A stretch of 64,000 bases of DNA. It comes from Polytrichum commune. Taxonomy: Eukaryota; Streptophyta; Polytrichopsida; Polytrichales; Polytrichaceae. The DNA lies in assembly GCA_950295325.1 (NCBI GenBank), contig OX485807.1:43926440-43990439 (forward strand), read 5' to 3'. Made by a program: the position numbers and the translations under genes. Numbering within the stretch: position 1 is the first letter of the stretch; the number at the start of each line of letters is the position of its first letter. Shown here piece by piece: positions 23,901 through 34,085 of this stretch. Under the pieces are notes generated by a model. That model searched no databases. It worked only from the letters and a program-made list of their open reading frames with translations, and was not told the DNA's origin.

Positions 23901-24320
23901 ATCCCTCCGGTAATGTTGTCAGGTTCGAACAATCTGATAAATTCAGGGTTGTCAAAGAAGTCAAGTTCCCCAATCCCTCCGGTAATGTTGTCAGGTTGGA
24001 ACACGATGATAAGTCCAAGGCTGTCAAAGAAGTCAAGTTCCCCAATCCCTCCGGTAATGTTGTCAAGTTCGAACACGATGATAAATCCAGGGTTGTCAAA
24101 GAAATCAAGTTTCCCAATCCCTCCGGTAATGTTGTCAGGCTCCAACAACCTGATAAGTCCAGGGCTGTCAAAGAAGTCAAGTTCCCCAATCCCTCCGGTA
24201 ATGTTGTCAGGTTCGAACAATCTGATAAATCCATGGTTGTCAAAGAAGTGAAGTTCCCCAATCCCTCCGGTAATGTTTTCAATGACCTACAAATCAATAG
24301 ACGTAGGGAGTTGAATTGGT
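20935..24320 (-). repeat. 72-bp LRR tandem array (~46 units)
   Basis: The whole interval is a head-to-tail array with a 72-bp period, one 24-residue leucine-rich repeat per unit on the minus strand (consensus LTTLPEGLGNLTSL, then TLDLSxCSN). Units around 22370-23580 are nearly identical to one another, while the 20.9-22.3 kb end is more diverged. Because the period is a multiple of three and the unit lacks stops in several phases, four of the six frames remain open over long stretches. The second minus frame reads GELDFFDNPIFIKVFQPDNI. The plus strand reads KEVKFPNPSGNVVRLEH and SKKSSSPIPPVMLSGWN. Confidence 0.9.
20958..22341 (-). pseudogene. decayed distal LRR units of receptor array
   Basis: Downstream of the receptor's stop codon at 22342 the array still encodes LRR units, but only in short blocks in changing frames (about 22243-21704, 21660-21139 and 21242-20958). 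Clear lesions include an in-frame stop at 22247-22249 (a Gly codon position now TAG) and a frame change near 22335-22350. A further stop lies in the upstream LRR frame at 22704-22706 (Cys TGT to TGA). These units cannot be part of the present protein and look like a reservoir or relic of a longer ancestral LRR domain. Whether they are transcribed as 3' UTR is unknown. Confidence 0.65.
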
Positions 24321-24402
24321 GGTGTATAATGTCCATGCGAATGCTTAAAGGGCTTGGCAAACAAATTTCATGTATTAACATGCCTTCAATTTTTTGGTAA
24401 AT
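22342..24402 (-). CDS. PNL receptor exon 3: LRR domain plus out-of-phase repeat tail
   Basis: After the acceptor AACAG at 24403 the exon begins IYQKIEGMLIHEICLP and enters LRRs at SLKTLPEGLGNFTSL. About 15 LRR units of 24 residues follow, with SGCSN or SECFN variation on the predicted exposed face. At 23256-23257 a one-base insertion moves translation to the neighbouring phase. About 12 further units are then read as a different 24-residue repeat rich in Phe, Asp and Ile (core DFFDNPIFI) until the stop at 22342. True LRR coding sequence continues below in the other phase, confirming the indel. Confidence 0.75.
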   Translation of the reverse strand: MYQKIEGMLIHEICLPSPLSIRMDIIHHQFNSLRLLICRSLKTLPEGLGNFTSLTTMDLSDCSNLTTLPEGLGNLTSLTALDLSGCWSLTTLPEGLGNLISLTTLDLSSCSNLTTLPEGLGNLTSLTALDLSSCSNLTTLPEGLGNLTSLTTLNLSDCSNLTTLPEGLGNLTSLTALDLSGCWSLTTLPEGLGNLTSLTTLDLSWCSNLTTLPEELGNLTSLTTLNLAGCSNLITLLEGLGTLTSLTTLYLSECFNLTTLLEGFGNLTSLKSLYLYECSNLTTLPEGLGNLTSLTTLDLARCTSMTTLPEGLGNLTSLTSLYLSGCSNLTTLPEGLGNLTSLTTLYLSRCSNLTTLPEGLGNLTSLTTLDLKECSNLTTLPEGIGELDFFENRGFIKVFEPDNITGGIGELNFFDNPIFIRVFEPDNITGGIGKLYLFDNPLFIKVFQPDNITGGIGELDFFDNPIFIMVFQPDNITGGIGKLDFFDNPIFIKVFQPDNITGGIGELDFFDNPIFIKVFQPDNITGGIGELDFFDNPIFIRVFQPDNITGGIGELDFFENPIFIKVIQPDNITGGIGELDFFDNPGFSKVFEHDNITGGIGELDILDNPRFNKVFEPDNITGGIGKLDFFDNPRFIIVLELDNITGGIGELDFFDNPRFIMVSELDNITGGIGELDFFDYPGFVIL

Positions 24403-27400
24403 CTGTTTTTTGAAAATATAAAAGATATCAAAACCGCATCTCTCCAAATAACTTGCTCATAGAAATCAAATGTTGTCCTCAACAACCATAGAAAAACATA
24501 AACCATTGTAATGCATATTACATGAATATCTAGCATATGTTTGAACAACTTAGTTATGAACCCTTTTACCAACAAGTTTGCAACTCAATTTGGCTAAAAA
24601 AAACCTAATTCAAATTGCGAACATATAGAATACCTTGTTTGCTTGTTCATTTGCTAAAGGAATCATGATTTTATCCCAAATGCGAGTACCCTTATACACC
24701 TCGTCCTTGTCAACCATCATTCGTCCCATGTCACGTAGTTGGTCATGCATCTCCAGGAATCCAAATTCACTTATCTTGACCAAGGACCTCTCCACCAACA
24801 CATCAAGCACATGACTTGGAGATGCACATGTACGCAGAACGTTTTTTTTTTTATATCCCATGGGAAAGAAGCATGCTATGTCTAGAAACAACTTTTTCTC
24901 TTCGTCTTTTAATGCATCAAAACTAACCCTCAAGGTACTCCAAAGCCCTTCATCACCATCCAAACATCTGCCTCTTTTCATCCTTTGGAAAGCCCTTTCC
25001 CAACTTCGAATCCTCTCCTTTCCTTGCAAGAATGCACCCATCACTTTCAAGCTTAAAGGCAAGCCCTTGCAAGCTTCCACAATTTTGTCACGTATATCAA
25101 AGAACTGTGGTGACAATTGTCCTTCATCCGAAGAAGCATAAGAATTACACAGTTGTAATGATGCATTTCCATCTAACTCCCTGACATCTATCCTACCATT
25201 CTCCTCCACAAAAACCTTTAGTAGGCCCCAATCACGGGTTGTTATGATAATATTGGTGCCTTTGTTGACAAACTGAGCATTTGTTGGAATTATATCACGC
25301 ACTTGATCTTGATCTAGTGGATCATCCAATATAAGAATGACTTTCTTGTTGGCCAACAACTCCCTCACCTTTTGTTGAGCATCCACCATATTAGGCTTGT
25401 TTTCTTTGTCCAAGCTTTCAAGTTTTTCTAAAATTTCCCATAGGACTTCATGTGAAGTTTTGCTTTTCAATTGTTCAATAAAGCATGATGCATTGTATGT
25501 GGATTTCACATCATCAAATACAGCCTTAGCCAAGGTGGTCTTCCCTATTCCACCCATACCGATGAGACCCAAGACATTCACTTGTTTAAGCTGATTTTTC
25601 ACTTGAGGATGTTTGGTTTCAAGACCAACCAATTTTTCATTTTGTGTTGATAATTCATCCGCCTAAACAAAGAACACATACGTTAGGATCCTCTATTAAG
25701 AGTTCAATAATCAAAATCCAATTTCAACCAAATTAAATTAATAACAATAAAAACATGACATCTCATAGATAAGCAATAAGCACATTGTAGTAAACTTAAG
25801 TTCATACCTTCTTTGAAGCAAGGATGTTTTTGACATGCTTCAAGGCTTCCGATTTCCTTTCCATATGTTGGGTCATAGACCGGTGTTTATCAAACCTTGG
25901 TATATCATTCGAATACGTTCCAATCATGAACTCTTTCTTCAAGGTTCTGAGTCGTTTACAAATGTTAGAAAATGTTGGCCTTTGTGAAGGATCTTCAACC
26001 CAACATTCTTCGAGCAACACGGTAAGGTCCTTACAATTGATAGGTAGGTATGGCCTGACATGATCTTTTATGTTTTGTAAGATGTCTTCCGTGCTCTTAG
26101 TGTCCCAAAATGGTTGCTTAAGAGAAAGAATCTCTGAACATGTCATTGCAAATGACCATACATCAGCTTGGAAAGGACATGCCGCACAATGTGGGTCTTC
26201 TTTGTTTTTGTTCCCCATCTCAGGTGCCATATACTTTCGTGTACCGATAGTATGTATTTGTAATTCTGGTTTGCTTTGAACCTCCATTTTGGAAGTATCA
26301 TAATCCATCAATTTCACAAAACCATGGCCATAATTTCCCTTCACTCCTGCAATTCTCATGGAGCTTAGAAGCACATTGTCTGGCTTTAGATCAAGATGGG
26401 CAACATACATGTCATGAAGATAACACATGCCCTTTGCAATTTGATACATTATATCAATTGCAACAATATATGACAAGGGTTTCTTTTGCTTCTTCAAGAA
26501 ACCACCCAAGCTCATCTCCATAAACTCCATTACTAAATATAGTTCTTTTGCTTCATCAAGATTGTCCTCAAGGTTTTCATTAGTTCCACAACCAATGAAT
26601 TTGATGATGTTTGGATGGCTCAAGCCTGCTAAGAGTTTGGCTTCTTTGAGAGAGTTTGGAGAACCTTTCATTACTTTTGTTGCACTTTGAAGTCCCATCC
26701 AACTTGATTTGTACACTTTGCCTGTTGCTCCCGAACCTATTTCTTTCAAGAACTCCGGTTTCATAAAATCCTCTGAAATCTCCGAAGCATCCAATTCTGC
26801 ACCTTTCACTTGTTGCAAGTCGTGTTGCACTCTCTTCAACAAATATTTTGCCAATTTATGATTGGGCGTTCTTTGAAGGCATTCTAAAAGCCATTTTTCC
26901 AGGTCTTCTTCATCACCTTGAATTTCGTCATAAGTGGCCACATTAAAATCAATGCATGGGATGTCATGTTGTGACTCCACGCACCAAAGTGAATTTGCTA
27001 CGCATATTGCATCCCAAAAGCATTTCAAATCGTACACAAGTTCTCGAAAGGCCTCCCTATTGTTCATTTGGAATGCAGCTTCATGGCACCATTCTTGCTT
27101 CCCACAATCTTCCACCAATACTCGTACTCTTTGAATAATTTGACATAACTCCTCAAACACATGCCCGATATTGGAGGTCTCATTTGTAGACGTGATCATC
27201 CCATTGAAATGATACACAACTCGGTCGAGTTTGTTGAGAAGATTTTCACATTGTCTCTTATTAAGCACTTGCTTTGTCTTAAGAACCTCATGAAGTTTGG
27301 TTACTTCTTTGCTTTGCCACTCCAAAATATCTCCAAGCTTATTTTGTTCTTGTCCTTTTCGCACATATGTCCAAAACTTTAAAGAGATTATACTTATGAA

Positions 27401-27436
27401 ACCCCAAATCAAAACCCGCTGCAAGACCTTGGCCAT
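22342..27436 (-). CDS. protein kinase-NB-ARC-LRR receptor (PNL-type NLR)
   Basis: Candidate intracellular immune receptor. Three exons (27436-25808, 25662-24634, 24402-22342) join in phase 0 at AAG/GTATGA...TTTAG/GCG and AAG/GTATTC...AACAG/ATT. They give about 1572 codons: N-terminal helical region and kinase (1-543), NB-ARC (544-886), LRR (887-1572). Only the first ~382 residues of exon 3 are true LRRs. An extra T at 23256-23257 (CCCTTCCGG instead of CCCTCCGG) shifts the frame, and the remaining ~300 residues are the same repeat read out of phase, still open until 22342. Kinase-NBS-LRR order is the PNL class described in mosses; seed-plant NLRs instead carry TIR, CC or RPW8 domains. I start at the ATG at 27436 because the frame upstream contains a TATA-like element. 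Either the protein has an odd repeat tail or the allele is damaged. Confidence 0.8.
24634..25662 (-). CDS. PNL receptor exon 2: NB-ARC nucleotide-binding domain
   Basis: The exon encodes 343 residues and every NB-ARC landmark in order. It has a P-loop GMGGIGKTT (exon residues 35-43), kinase-2 VILILDDPLDQ, RNBS-B GTNIIITTRDWGLL, RNBS-C VRELDGNASLQLCNSYA, GLPL as CKGLPLSLKVMGAFL, RNBS-D FLDIACFFPMG and the MHD motif in LEMHDQLRDMG. FLDIACFF and MHDQLRDMG are of the TNL-like subtype even though no TIR domain is present. The domain should act as an ADP/ATP switch. No lesion is visible, so the nucleotide-binding part looks functional. Confidence 0.9.
25808..27436 (-). CDS. PNL receptor exon 1: N-terminal region and kinase domain
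   Basis: Residues 1-25 include a hydrophobic stretch (VLIWGFISIISL) flanked by basic residues, a possible membrane anchor. Residues ~30-180 are helical with the segment KRQCENLLNKL and a QMNNREAF motif. The kinase domain spans about 230-510. It has a glycine loop GSGATGKVYK (234-243), a lysine in SATKVM (Lys254), MEFMEMSLGGFL at the hinge, HLDLKPDNVLL (347-357), MDYDTSK (DFG position, 378-380), GTRKYMAPE (399-406), DVWSFAM and DPSQRPTF. HRD is HLD (a non-RD kinase) and DFG is DYD. The metal-binding Asp and the catalytic Asp are kept, so weak activity is possible. Fold resembles plant tyrosine-kinase-like/RLCK kinases. Confidence 0.85.
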
Positions 27437-27471
27437 GATGGAACACCTATTATTTAACCCAACATGAGGAC

Positions 27472-27482
27472 CTTTATATAGC
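27472..27482 (-). promoter_or_regulatory. candidate TATA box of the PNL receptor
   Basis: On the minus strand the sequence GGCTATATAAAGG lies about 37-46 bp upstream of the ATG at 27436. It matches a plant TATA box well. It implies a very short 5' leader. The spacing is tight, so it could also be fortuitous. Confidence 0.35.
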
Positions 27483-29679
27483 CGCCTGTTTTGCACACCA
27501 TAACCTTGTAAGTACAAAATAAATGTTTTGATCTACCACAACACAAATTTTAAATGTAATTTTAAATGATATAATTCTTAGCAAGCAAATTAATATGTAT
27601 TCTGCTAGTAATATGCAAGAATGCACATGGTAAAAATTGCCATTTGCAATAAAGAGTTATAGCAATGTGCCAATCGAGTGCATCCTGTTAATTAATGTTA
27701 CAACTCATGGTTTTATGCCCTAAAAGAGGCCTAATCTAGTATTTTCTTGGTCAACTACCCGAAACACCTAGAAGGTTCTTAAATATTAAGTTCCATCCAA
27801 TTACAAGGTGGAAACTAACCAAGGTTTCTACACTATATAGGACAAACCAACAAAATGAGTAGATGACAATTTTGAATCTTGGTGCCACCAACATGATCTC
27901 TTTGCCCCAACTATGAGTCCATGTATTGAACTAATGCATGGCAACCCTTCAATTCTTCCAAGAAACAAGTCACAAACAAACTTTGCATCAAGTGGACCAT
28001 ACAATGAGTAAAAACGTGTGCATCTTCATGAGTAAATAAACTATGAAGCCACGAGAAAAATGTCACCACACAAAAATGGCAAACACAAACATGTTTCCAC
28101 ATGTCGGTTGGAGATGGATAGCACTTAGACAAGAACCAAAGTCTTAAAGAAAATCAGAAACAAACATTCACGCCCATTCTGAAAAACAAAGCAACCATGA
28201 AACATGAAACTTACAAGATAAGTATATCACTGCAAAAGCTTCACACTAAAGCCTTTTCTTGAGCCCTTCAACCAAATTGCCTCTTTGTGTGTACAACTTC
28301 ATTCATTATTCATCATGTTCATCCTCCCATTTGTGTTGGCAAGATTCTATAGGAATAGGAATTAGATATCCACTTTACATTGATATGGGCTAAGTTGGAG
28401 AGGTGAAATGTTGGACTGTACAAACACATAACTTACAAATTAGGAGATTCCTTCCTTCTTTGCTTTTGAGCATCACTTTTGATACTAAGTGTTGAAAATC
28501 TCAACTTTATATTCTACATTTGTGTATTCAACACAAATGTAGAGGTCATTGTGAAAACAACTCCAATTTAAACAACAATTGCTATTATTTTCACGCCCTT
28601 GACCCGAACAAAGGAAAGGGTATTAGTATCCCAGAGTATTTCTTGGTCCACTTTACCATGCTTGCACCTTTCTACTAAACCGGTTATTGATGTGATCCAT
28701 AATCTCTCTTGTCATTTTAATTTAGGTGAGAATGAAGCAATCTTAGATTTTCCTTTCATCAAGAACATCTACTCCAAGTTGTATCAACCGAGTTGCATAC
28801 TAACGCCCTAACGCCTCTAGATCACAACTAAGTGGAAATGAACTTATAAGGGGATCCTTGCATGCTCAAATACAAAAGCCAAATGTAGGAGCCAATATTT
28901 TTCACATATAATGCCCAATTTGGGTGGGGTTATTTTTTCCGTAGGACAAGGTGATAGTTGTGCACAACTTGACTGCATGAATTTGGAAAAATCTTAGTGC
29001 ACAAGTTGTTTGTTCTATGAAAGAAGGGAAATCTCACAGAAATGACCTCATGTGACCCCTCCTAACTTTAAGGGTGACATACTTTATCTAAGTTTGCTCA
29101 AAAACACCCAATTTTTTGGGGAGTAGGTCATTTGCCATTCACATAACGTATTATGGCAAACTTGCTAACTTTCTAAAATTCATGGCATGACTGTAATGGT
29201 CACAAGGCAAAAACAAATCAAAGTTTTCTCTAGCTGCCCCCTGGATGAAGGTCATGTTCAATATGTCAAGTTGACCTAGCAAATGTGGTCCGATTGACTT
29301 CAAATTTTCAGAAAACAAAGCCTATTTTGCTACATAACAAAAAAAATCAGCACTGGTGCTTGAGGTGCCCGAAAATGGAATGTGAAGCCTTGAGCATTTG
29401 GGGGCTAAGAAGCTTCCCAAATACTCACCCTCAACTTTGGATGATGATGCTTTGGGGGCAAATCAAATCTCAATAAATTATGCATGCAAGCTCACTCAAA
29501 TTCTAGCAACTAGTACACAATTCGTTAAACCCCGTGTTTCACCATGCCCATAAACGGACATGCACCAACAAACATGATCAATTAATTTGAAGCAATATGA
29601 TCTCGATGAGTGTGCAGGTGAAAGGGGGGGGATGAATTTTGCCACAATTATCAAAAGATAATCAATAAACTTTCGAGGC

Positions 29680-30167
29680 CCCAGGGAGTGCACTGTTCAA
29701 GTACTGTATTTATACACGTGGGTGAACAAAAGGGGTATTATTTAAAACAAGCATGTACAAAATGTACGTACAAGAGACATATTGCTATTAAGCAAGAAGT
29801 AGATATACATGAGGCTATAGAAAAATATATGTAAAGTACGCATTTACGCGTTCAAGTCAGACCTGGACCAAGAATCATGTGTTTTTTCATCCACTAAGTA
29901 ACGACTTTATAACTAAAAATCCATGATTTGATATTATACATATAATAAGGCCATATTTTTGCATTTCCAAACATTTGTACACATGTTATATACAATTTTT
30001 GTATTTGTTTTTGGACCCTTGTGTACGTATGGAAATGTATTTTGAAGCAATGAGATTTGTAAGTATATTGCTTGATTTTAGCAAAAATAAAATGTATACA
30101 GGGGTATTTTAATAAGGGGCATGCACGCACGTGATGCTTGGTTTTAATGAATAGTGCACTCCCTGAG
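29680..30167. mobile_element. MITE flanked by 8-bp direct repeat
   Basis: The left end CCCAGGGAGTGCACTGTTCA pairs with a right end whose complement is CTCAGGGAGTGCACTATTCA. Both sides carry TTCGAGGC (29672-29679 and 30168-30175). An 8-bp duplication with CAGGG near the end suggests a hAT-derived element, although CAGGG is offset by two bases. Interior is AT-rich and non-coding. Confidence 0.65.
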
Positions 30168-30190
30168 TTCGAGGCACAAAGTTTAAATGT

Positions 30191-30253
30191 GGGGAATATT
30201 CTGCAAAATATTGACAGTCCCACATAACCATGTTATGAATCTGAATAATGTTA
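30191..30253. repeat. partial copy of the 19.9-kb MITE
   Basis: Shares GGAATATTC, ATTGACA, TCCCACA..ACAT, then GTTATG and GAATCTGAATAATGTTATG-type sequence with 19930-20036. Only one half is recognisable. Confidence 0.5.
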
Positions 30254-32204
30254 TGACCGTAGTATCAATAGAGTTAGTATTATCATAATGTACATGATCG
30301 ATGCATGCATGTATAGGGCCCTGCACCTCATCGCTTTTATCATGATATCTAGGATTTCAGCAGATGTCGCACTTTCGCAAGTGGGATCATCTACCTTAAG
30401 GTTGGATATTAACAGAGGGCTAAGAAGTCAAAGGGCTAAGAATGGGGAGATCTGACTGCTAGTTACAGATGGGCCAGTGGTGTTTAAAAAATAGCCAGTT
30501 CGTGGTCAATACTTTATGCACATTGCCAATCATTTTAGGTCAATCTATAATTAAATAGAAATATATTGATAAAGGAAAACCGAAATATATCAGCATGTAA
30601 CCGCTTGGACTTAAAACAATGAACGGAGAGAACCGGTTGCTTGTTCTGAGTTTAATGATCGAGTTCGAGAAATAACCTATTAAAGTTCAAAACTTCACAT
30701 TATTTATCGATCATTTAAAGAAATCTATAGAATAAACCTCAAATCGATAAATGAAAACCAAAAGATTACAACATATAACCAATTGAATTTGGAAACACCG
30801 GGATTTTAACCGATCATGCCTAAAAATCTCCCTGGATATTAACCTAGAAACGCTTGGATCTCTACTCGTTTAATGACGAAAACATATGTCGGTGTTTTCA
30901 TCATTAAAATATCATCAATGTATGTAGTTATATGGTGTTTAGGGTGCTCTCATAATTGGAAATAGGCGGTGGTGAACTTGATGAGGCTACTAAAACTTGT
31001 GTATTTGGCCGTACGTTGAGACCTTATGTTTTTTAAGGGTTAGGCTTAAGTGGAAGATCAGTACCATGCCAGTGGATTTATGTGAGGACTCTTGATGTAA
31101 ATGTGACCTCCTCTCTTCATTCGATATGTTTGAAATCGAATGATGGAAAGACCATTCAAGGAATTGTGATATACTATGAGCTAGCATGACATGACAAATT
31201 TGAAATAACTCCTTCAATTCCTTTCGGTTTCTCAAATGTTTGAACTTTGATGTTCGAGGGAGCTCACAAAGACAATCACATAATTTTGTTCAAAGCGATC
31301 AATAAGATGCACCATTGAAGGTACATAACAAACCTACTTTCTGAGTTTCTGTAGAATAATGTTGATGACAAATCCTATTATTTAGCTATCAAAGTTGTTA
31401 ATCATACCACCAACACACTCAATCCTTAACTTCATCAACCAACCAATGACCCTTGGGTTGTCCCAAGAGCAACCCTTTCTTCCTCTTAAGGTATGTGGGT
31501 GTTAATTGGTTCGTTTTCATGTTTTCCAACTTCGAACCAAATAACAACTAACAAATTTTCGATGATCATAAGCAAATAACACATTTCAGAATTGAATGCT
31601 TGTCAATTCCTTAAATGAAACATAGGCCCTCCCGACTGTATTCCCTATTCATTGTGTAGTAATGACTATGATCTGAAAACATATTCCGATCTCTTTCAAA
31701 CAACATGTAAATTATATCTATCTGAAAGTCGTCACCAAATTTGCAAGAAGAGGTTACATTCACCGAGTCAACACGTCCGGCCTCTAGCAATTTATTATTA
31801 AAAAAACAAAAAACAAAAAAAACAACAACTTATCAATGCCGACAAATGGTTAACAGTGCACTCCACGACCAACAAATACACATCAAATAGCAAGAGGATA
31901 GTCTTGAGAGGATCTTCTCAGAATTTGAAACTAAACGGTAAATATGAAGCAAAATCTCTCTGCTGACAACATAGACACCATGAATGCAGACTAAGTAGGT
32001 TAATGCTCTCACAGTTCAAGAGCAAAAAATACTATTTTTGGCTGGCATGTCACTGTTATACAACCTAAAGCCTGACTTTTGTCATGAACACAATGTCTGC
32101 AGCATCTTCTCATTCAACAGAATAAGTAGAATAAAGAGACTGATCCAAAGTAAGGGGGATGCTGAAAACTCAACATTGCAGTATTAAGTTCTTAGTAAGC
32201 ATGA

Positions 32205-32426
32205 TTAAAGCCATATCCACAAATCTGCAGATGTTGCTTTGTATACATCCAGCTGCTGATCTCCACAAAAACTAAATTGCATATGCGGAGCGTGCATTTC
32301 CACATTTGCACTTGCATTTCCAATATCATCAGTAACAATCTGCAAAGAACAGTCTGCCATGGCCCAAAATACTTTTCTGTAGTGGAGTACGGGAGGTAGG
32401 TTTGGGAGGGGGAAATCTAATGACAA
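32205..32426 (-). CDS. possible terminal exon of unknown gene
   Basis: A minus-strand frame ends in a stretch with protein-like composition (core QIVTDDIGNASANVEMHAP, then FSFCGDQQLDVYKATSADLW). Two candidate splice acceptors, CTACAG and TTGCAG, precede it. The preceding 2 kb upstream on this strand shows no matching exon, only duplicated non-coding DNA and CT-rich sequence that could be 5' UTR. I do not recognise the family. It may be a real last exon, a stranded fragment, or chance. Confidence 0.2.
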   Translation of the reverse strand: MSLDFPLPNLPPVLHYRKVFWAMADCSLQIVTDDIGNASANVEMHAPHMQFSFCGDQQLDVYKATSADLWIWL

Positions 32427-34042
32427 ACACCATCACAGACATTTCCTCAGGACAAGTAAAAGGATCAAGGACAATCCACGAAATACACACTTCCAAACTA
32501 CAAGGCTCCACAAAACATTGTCAAATTCTTCAGAATATATTTTTTAATCACAACAATTGTCTAAGTGATCACTTTGTCATACTGACCACACACATTGGAC
32601 CTTCACCAATGCAATTGAAGTAGAGGAAAGCACAATCTCTCAAATCCATGTTCAGTGCAATTTTTATACATACTGTTACATGATAAATTTAACAAAATGC
32701 CATTTCAAGCAGGAGACATTCACTCTCCACGTTCTCTGTGCAGTGTAACTGGCCCAGTAGCAATAAAACCCAGATTATCTGGACTACCCCATGTTCTTCT
32801 GCCAATTGATTCTCAGAGATTTTAGACTAGATCTTTAACATTAACAAAATCATGTAAAGGCCGAAACAACTAGCAGCATAATTCAGTACCAAAAGTCAGA
32901 AATCCAGAACCGCAGAAACCATTCTAGACGAAGTTCAAGCTTTTGACTTATGATAATTCTATGTAAAAAACCTAACTCCCCAAAATGTGGAACCTTTGAT
33001 ACCATAAAAAGAGGTAGATACCTAATATCAAACCCAAGAAGGTCAAAAAGGGACTTCTAAAACACTAAACACTGCTTCAGCTTTCGCAGATAGCGTAGAG
33101 CGATGCCCACTTGAAAAAAATAGCGAAACTGGGTAACCCAAAACATTCCAAGCAAATAGATACCATCTTCATGACATGATACCAGCTCACTGGTGAGAAC
33201 TCAAGTATCTCAGAGTGAATAGTTTCTGAGCCTAGCTGTAAGACGATGGGCAGGGGTCACAGACAAAGCAATCAACAGTTTTTTAAGAAGTTCAAAACGA
33301 GATTCGGTCGAACTTACGCTATTCCATTTTAGTTCTTTGCTGATGAACAAGGACACAGGACTTAAGACGCAGAAACCATTTTAAGACCGAAGTTCAACCT
33401 TTCGTCTGATAATAATTTCATGTAAAAACTAATTCCCCCAAATGTGAAACCTTGGTAACACAAAAAGTGGTACATACTTAACATCAAACCAACGAAGGTC
33501 AAAAAGGGACTCTTGGAACACTAAACACTAATCTCTGCTAAAGCTCTTGCAGATAGCGTACAGAGATGGCCATTCGGAGAAAATAGCAAAACTTGATAAA
33601 TCAAAAAAACCTCCAAGCTAATGGATACCGTCTTCATGACATGATGCTGAGAAGTCGGGTATCGCAACGACAATAGTTTCCAGCCTCGCTTTAAGGCCGC
33701 GGGCAGGGGTCACAGACAGCAGAACGTTCACCATTTTTTTTGAAGTTGGAAGAATGAAATTCTGTCGAACTTACGCCATTCCATGTTGCAGACACATGAT
33801 TCTATTCTTCCGGTGAAAATAAAACCAGAAGGTGAAGAGACTAGAAACTCGGCAAGCTGCAGCTTGTATCATAAGATACACATGCAGACCGGGGGGGAGA
33901 GAGTGACTAAGCTACTGCCCGTATCGAAAACTTACCGGAGAAGTGGTCGATAAGCCAGCTACTCGCCAGAACATTTTTTTCAGAAAGCCTTCTATCTCTG
34001 TTGATTCTTGCTACCCACACCAAAGGCTCTTGTGACCAGAGG

Positions 34043-34044
<2 letters not shown>
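32427..34044. other. non-coding region with an internal duplication
   Basis: No coding sequence recognised. The main structure is the 456-bp-offset duplication listed separately. Together with the CT-rich DNA to the right it might be UTR or intron sequence of the minus-strand candidate at 32205, which I cannot demonstrate. Confidence 0.35.
32895..33780. repeat. diverged tandem duplication, ~456 bp per unit
   Basis: Two units at about 32895-33330 and 33351-33780 share GCAGAAACCATT, GAAGGTCAAAAAGGGAC, AACACTAAACACT, GCAGATAGCGTA, GATACC(A/G)TCTTCATGACATGAT and GGGCAGGGGTCACAGAC. The offset between GGTCAAAAAGGGAC copies is 456 bp. Substitutions and indels show it is not recent. Confidence 0.75.

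Positions 34045-34083
<39 letters not shown>
34045..34083. repeat. (CT)n microsatellite
   Basis: A 39-bp uninterrupted CT run at the left border of the 297-bp duplication. Shorter CT runs lie at 34361-34380 and 34781-34811. Confidence 0.95.

Positions 34084-34085
<2 letters not shown>

Larger units (their letters stand above)
27484..32204. other. non-coding region upstream of the receptor
   Basis: I see no gene in these 4.7 kb. The segment holds a 12-bp perfect hairpin around 28512-28541 (CTACATTTGTGT...), a MITE (29680-30167), a half copy of the 19.9-kb MITE (30191-30253), and a stretch at 30600-30850 with ACCGGTT and AACCGAT motifs that recall the intron insertion at 10370-10560. Confidence 0.45.

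Noticed and set aside
21035-24400. Long plus-strand frames across the LRR array (for example 22264-23079 and 23636-24400)
   Set aside because: They are antisense by-products of the stop-free 72-bp unit. The minus strand carries recognisable LRRs contiguous with an NB-ARC.
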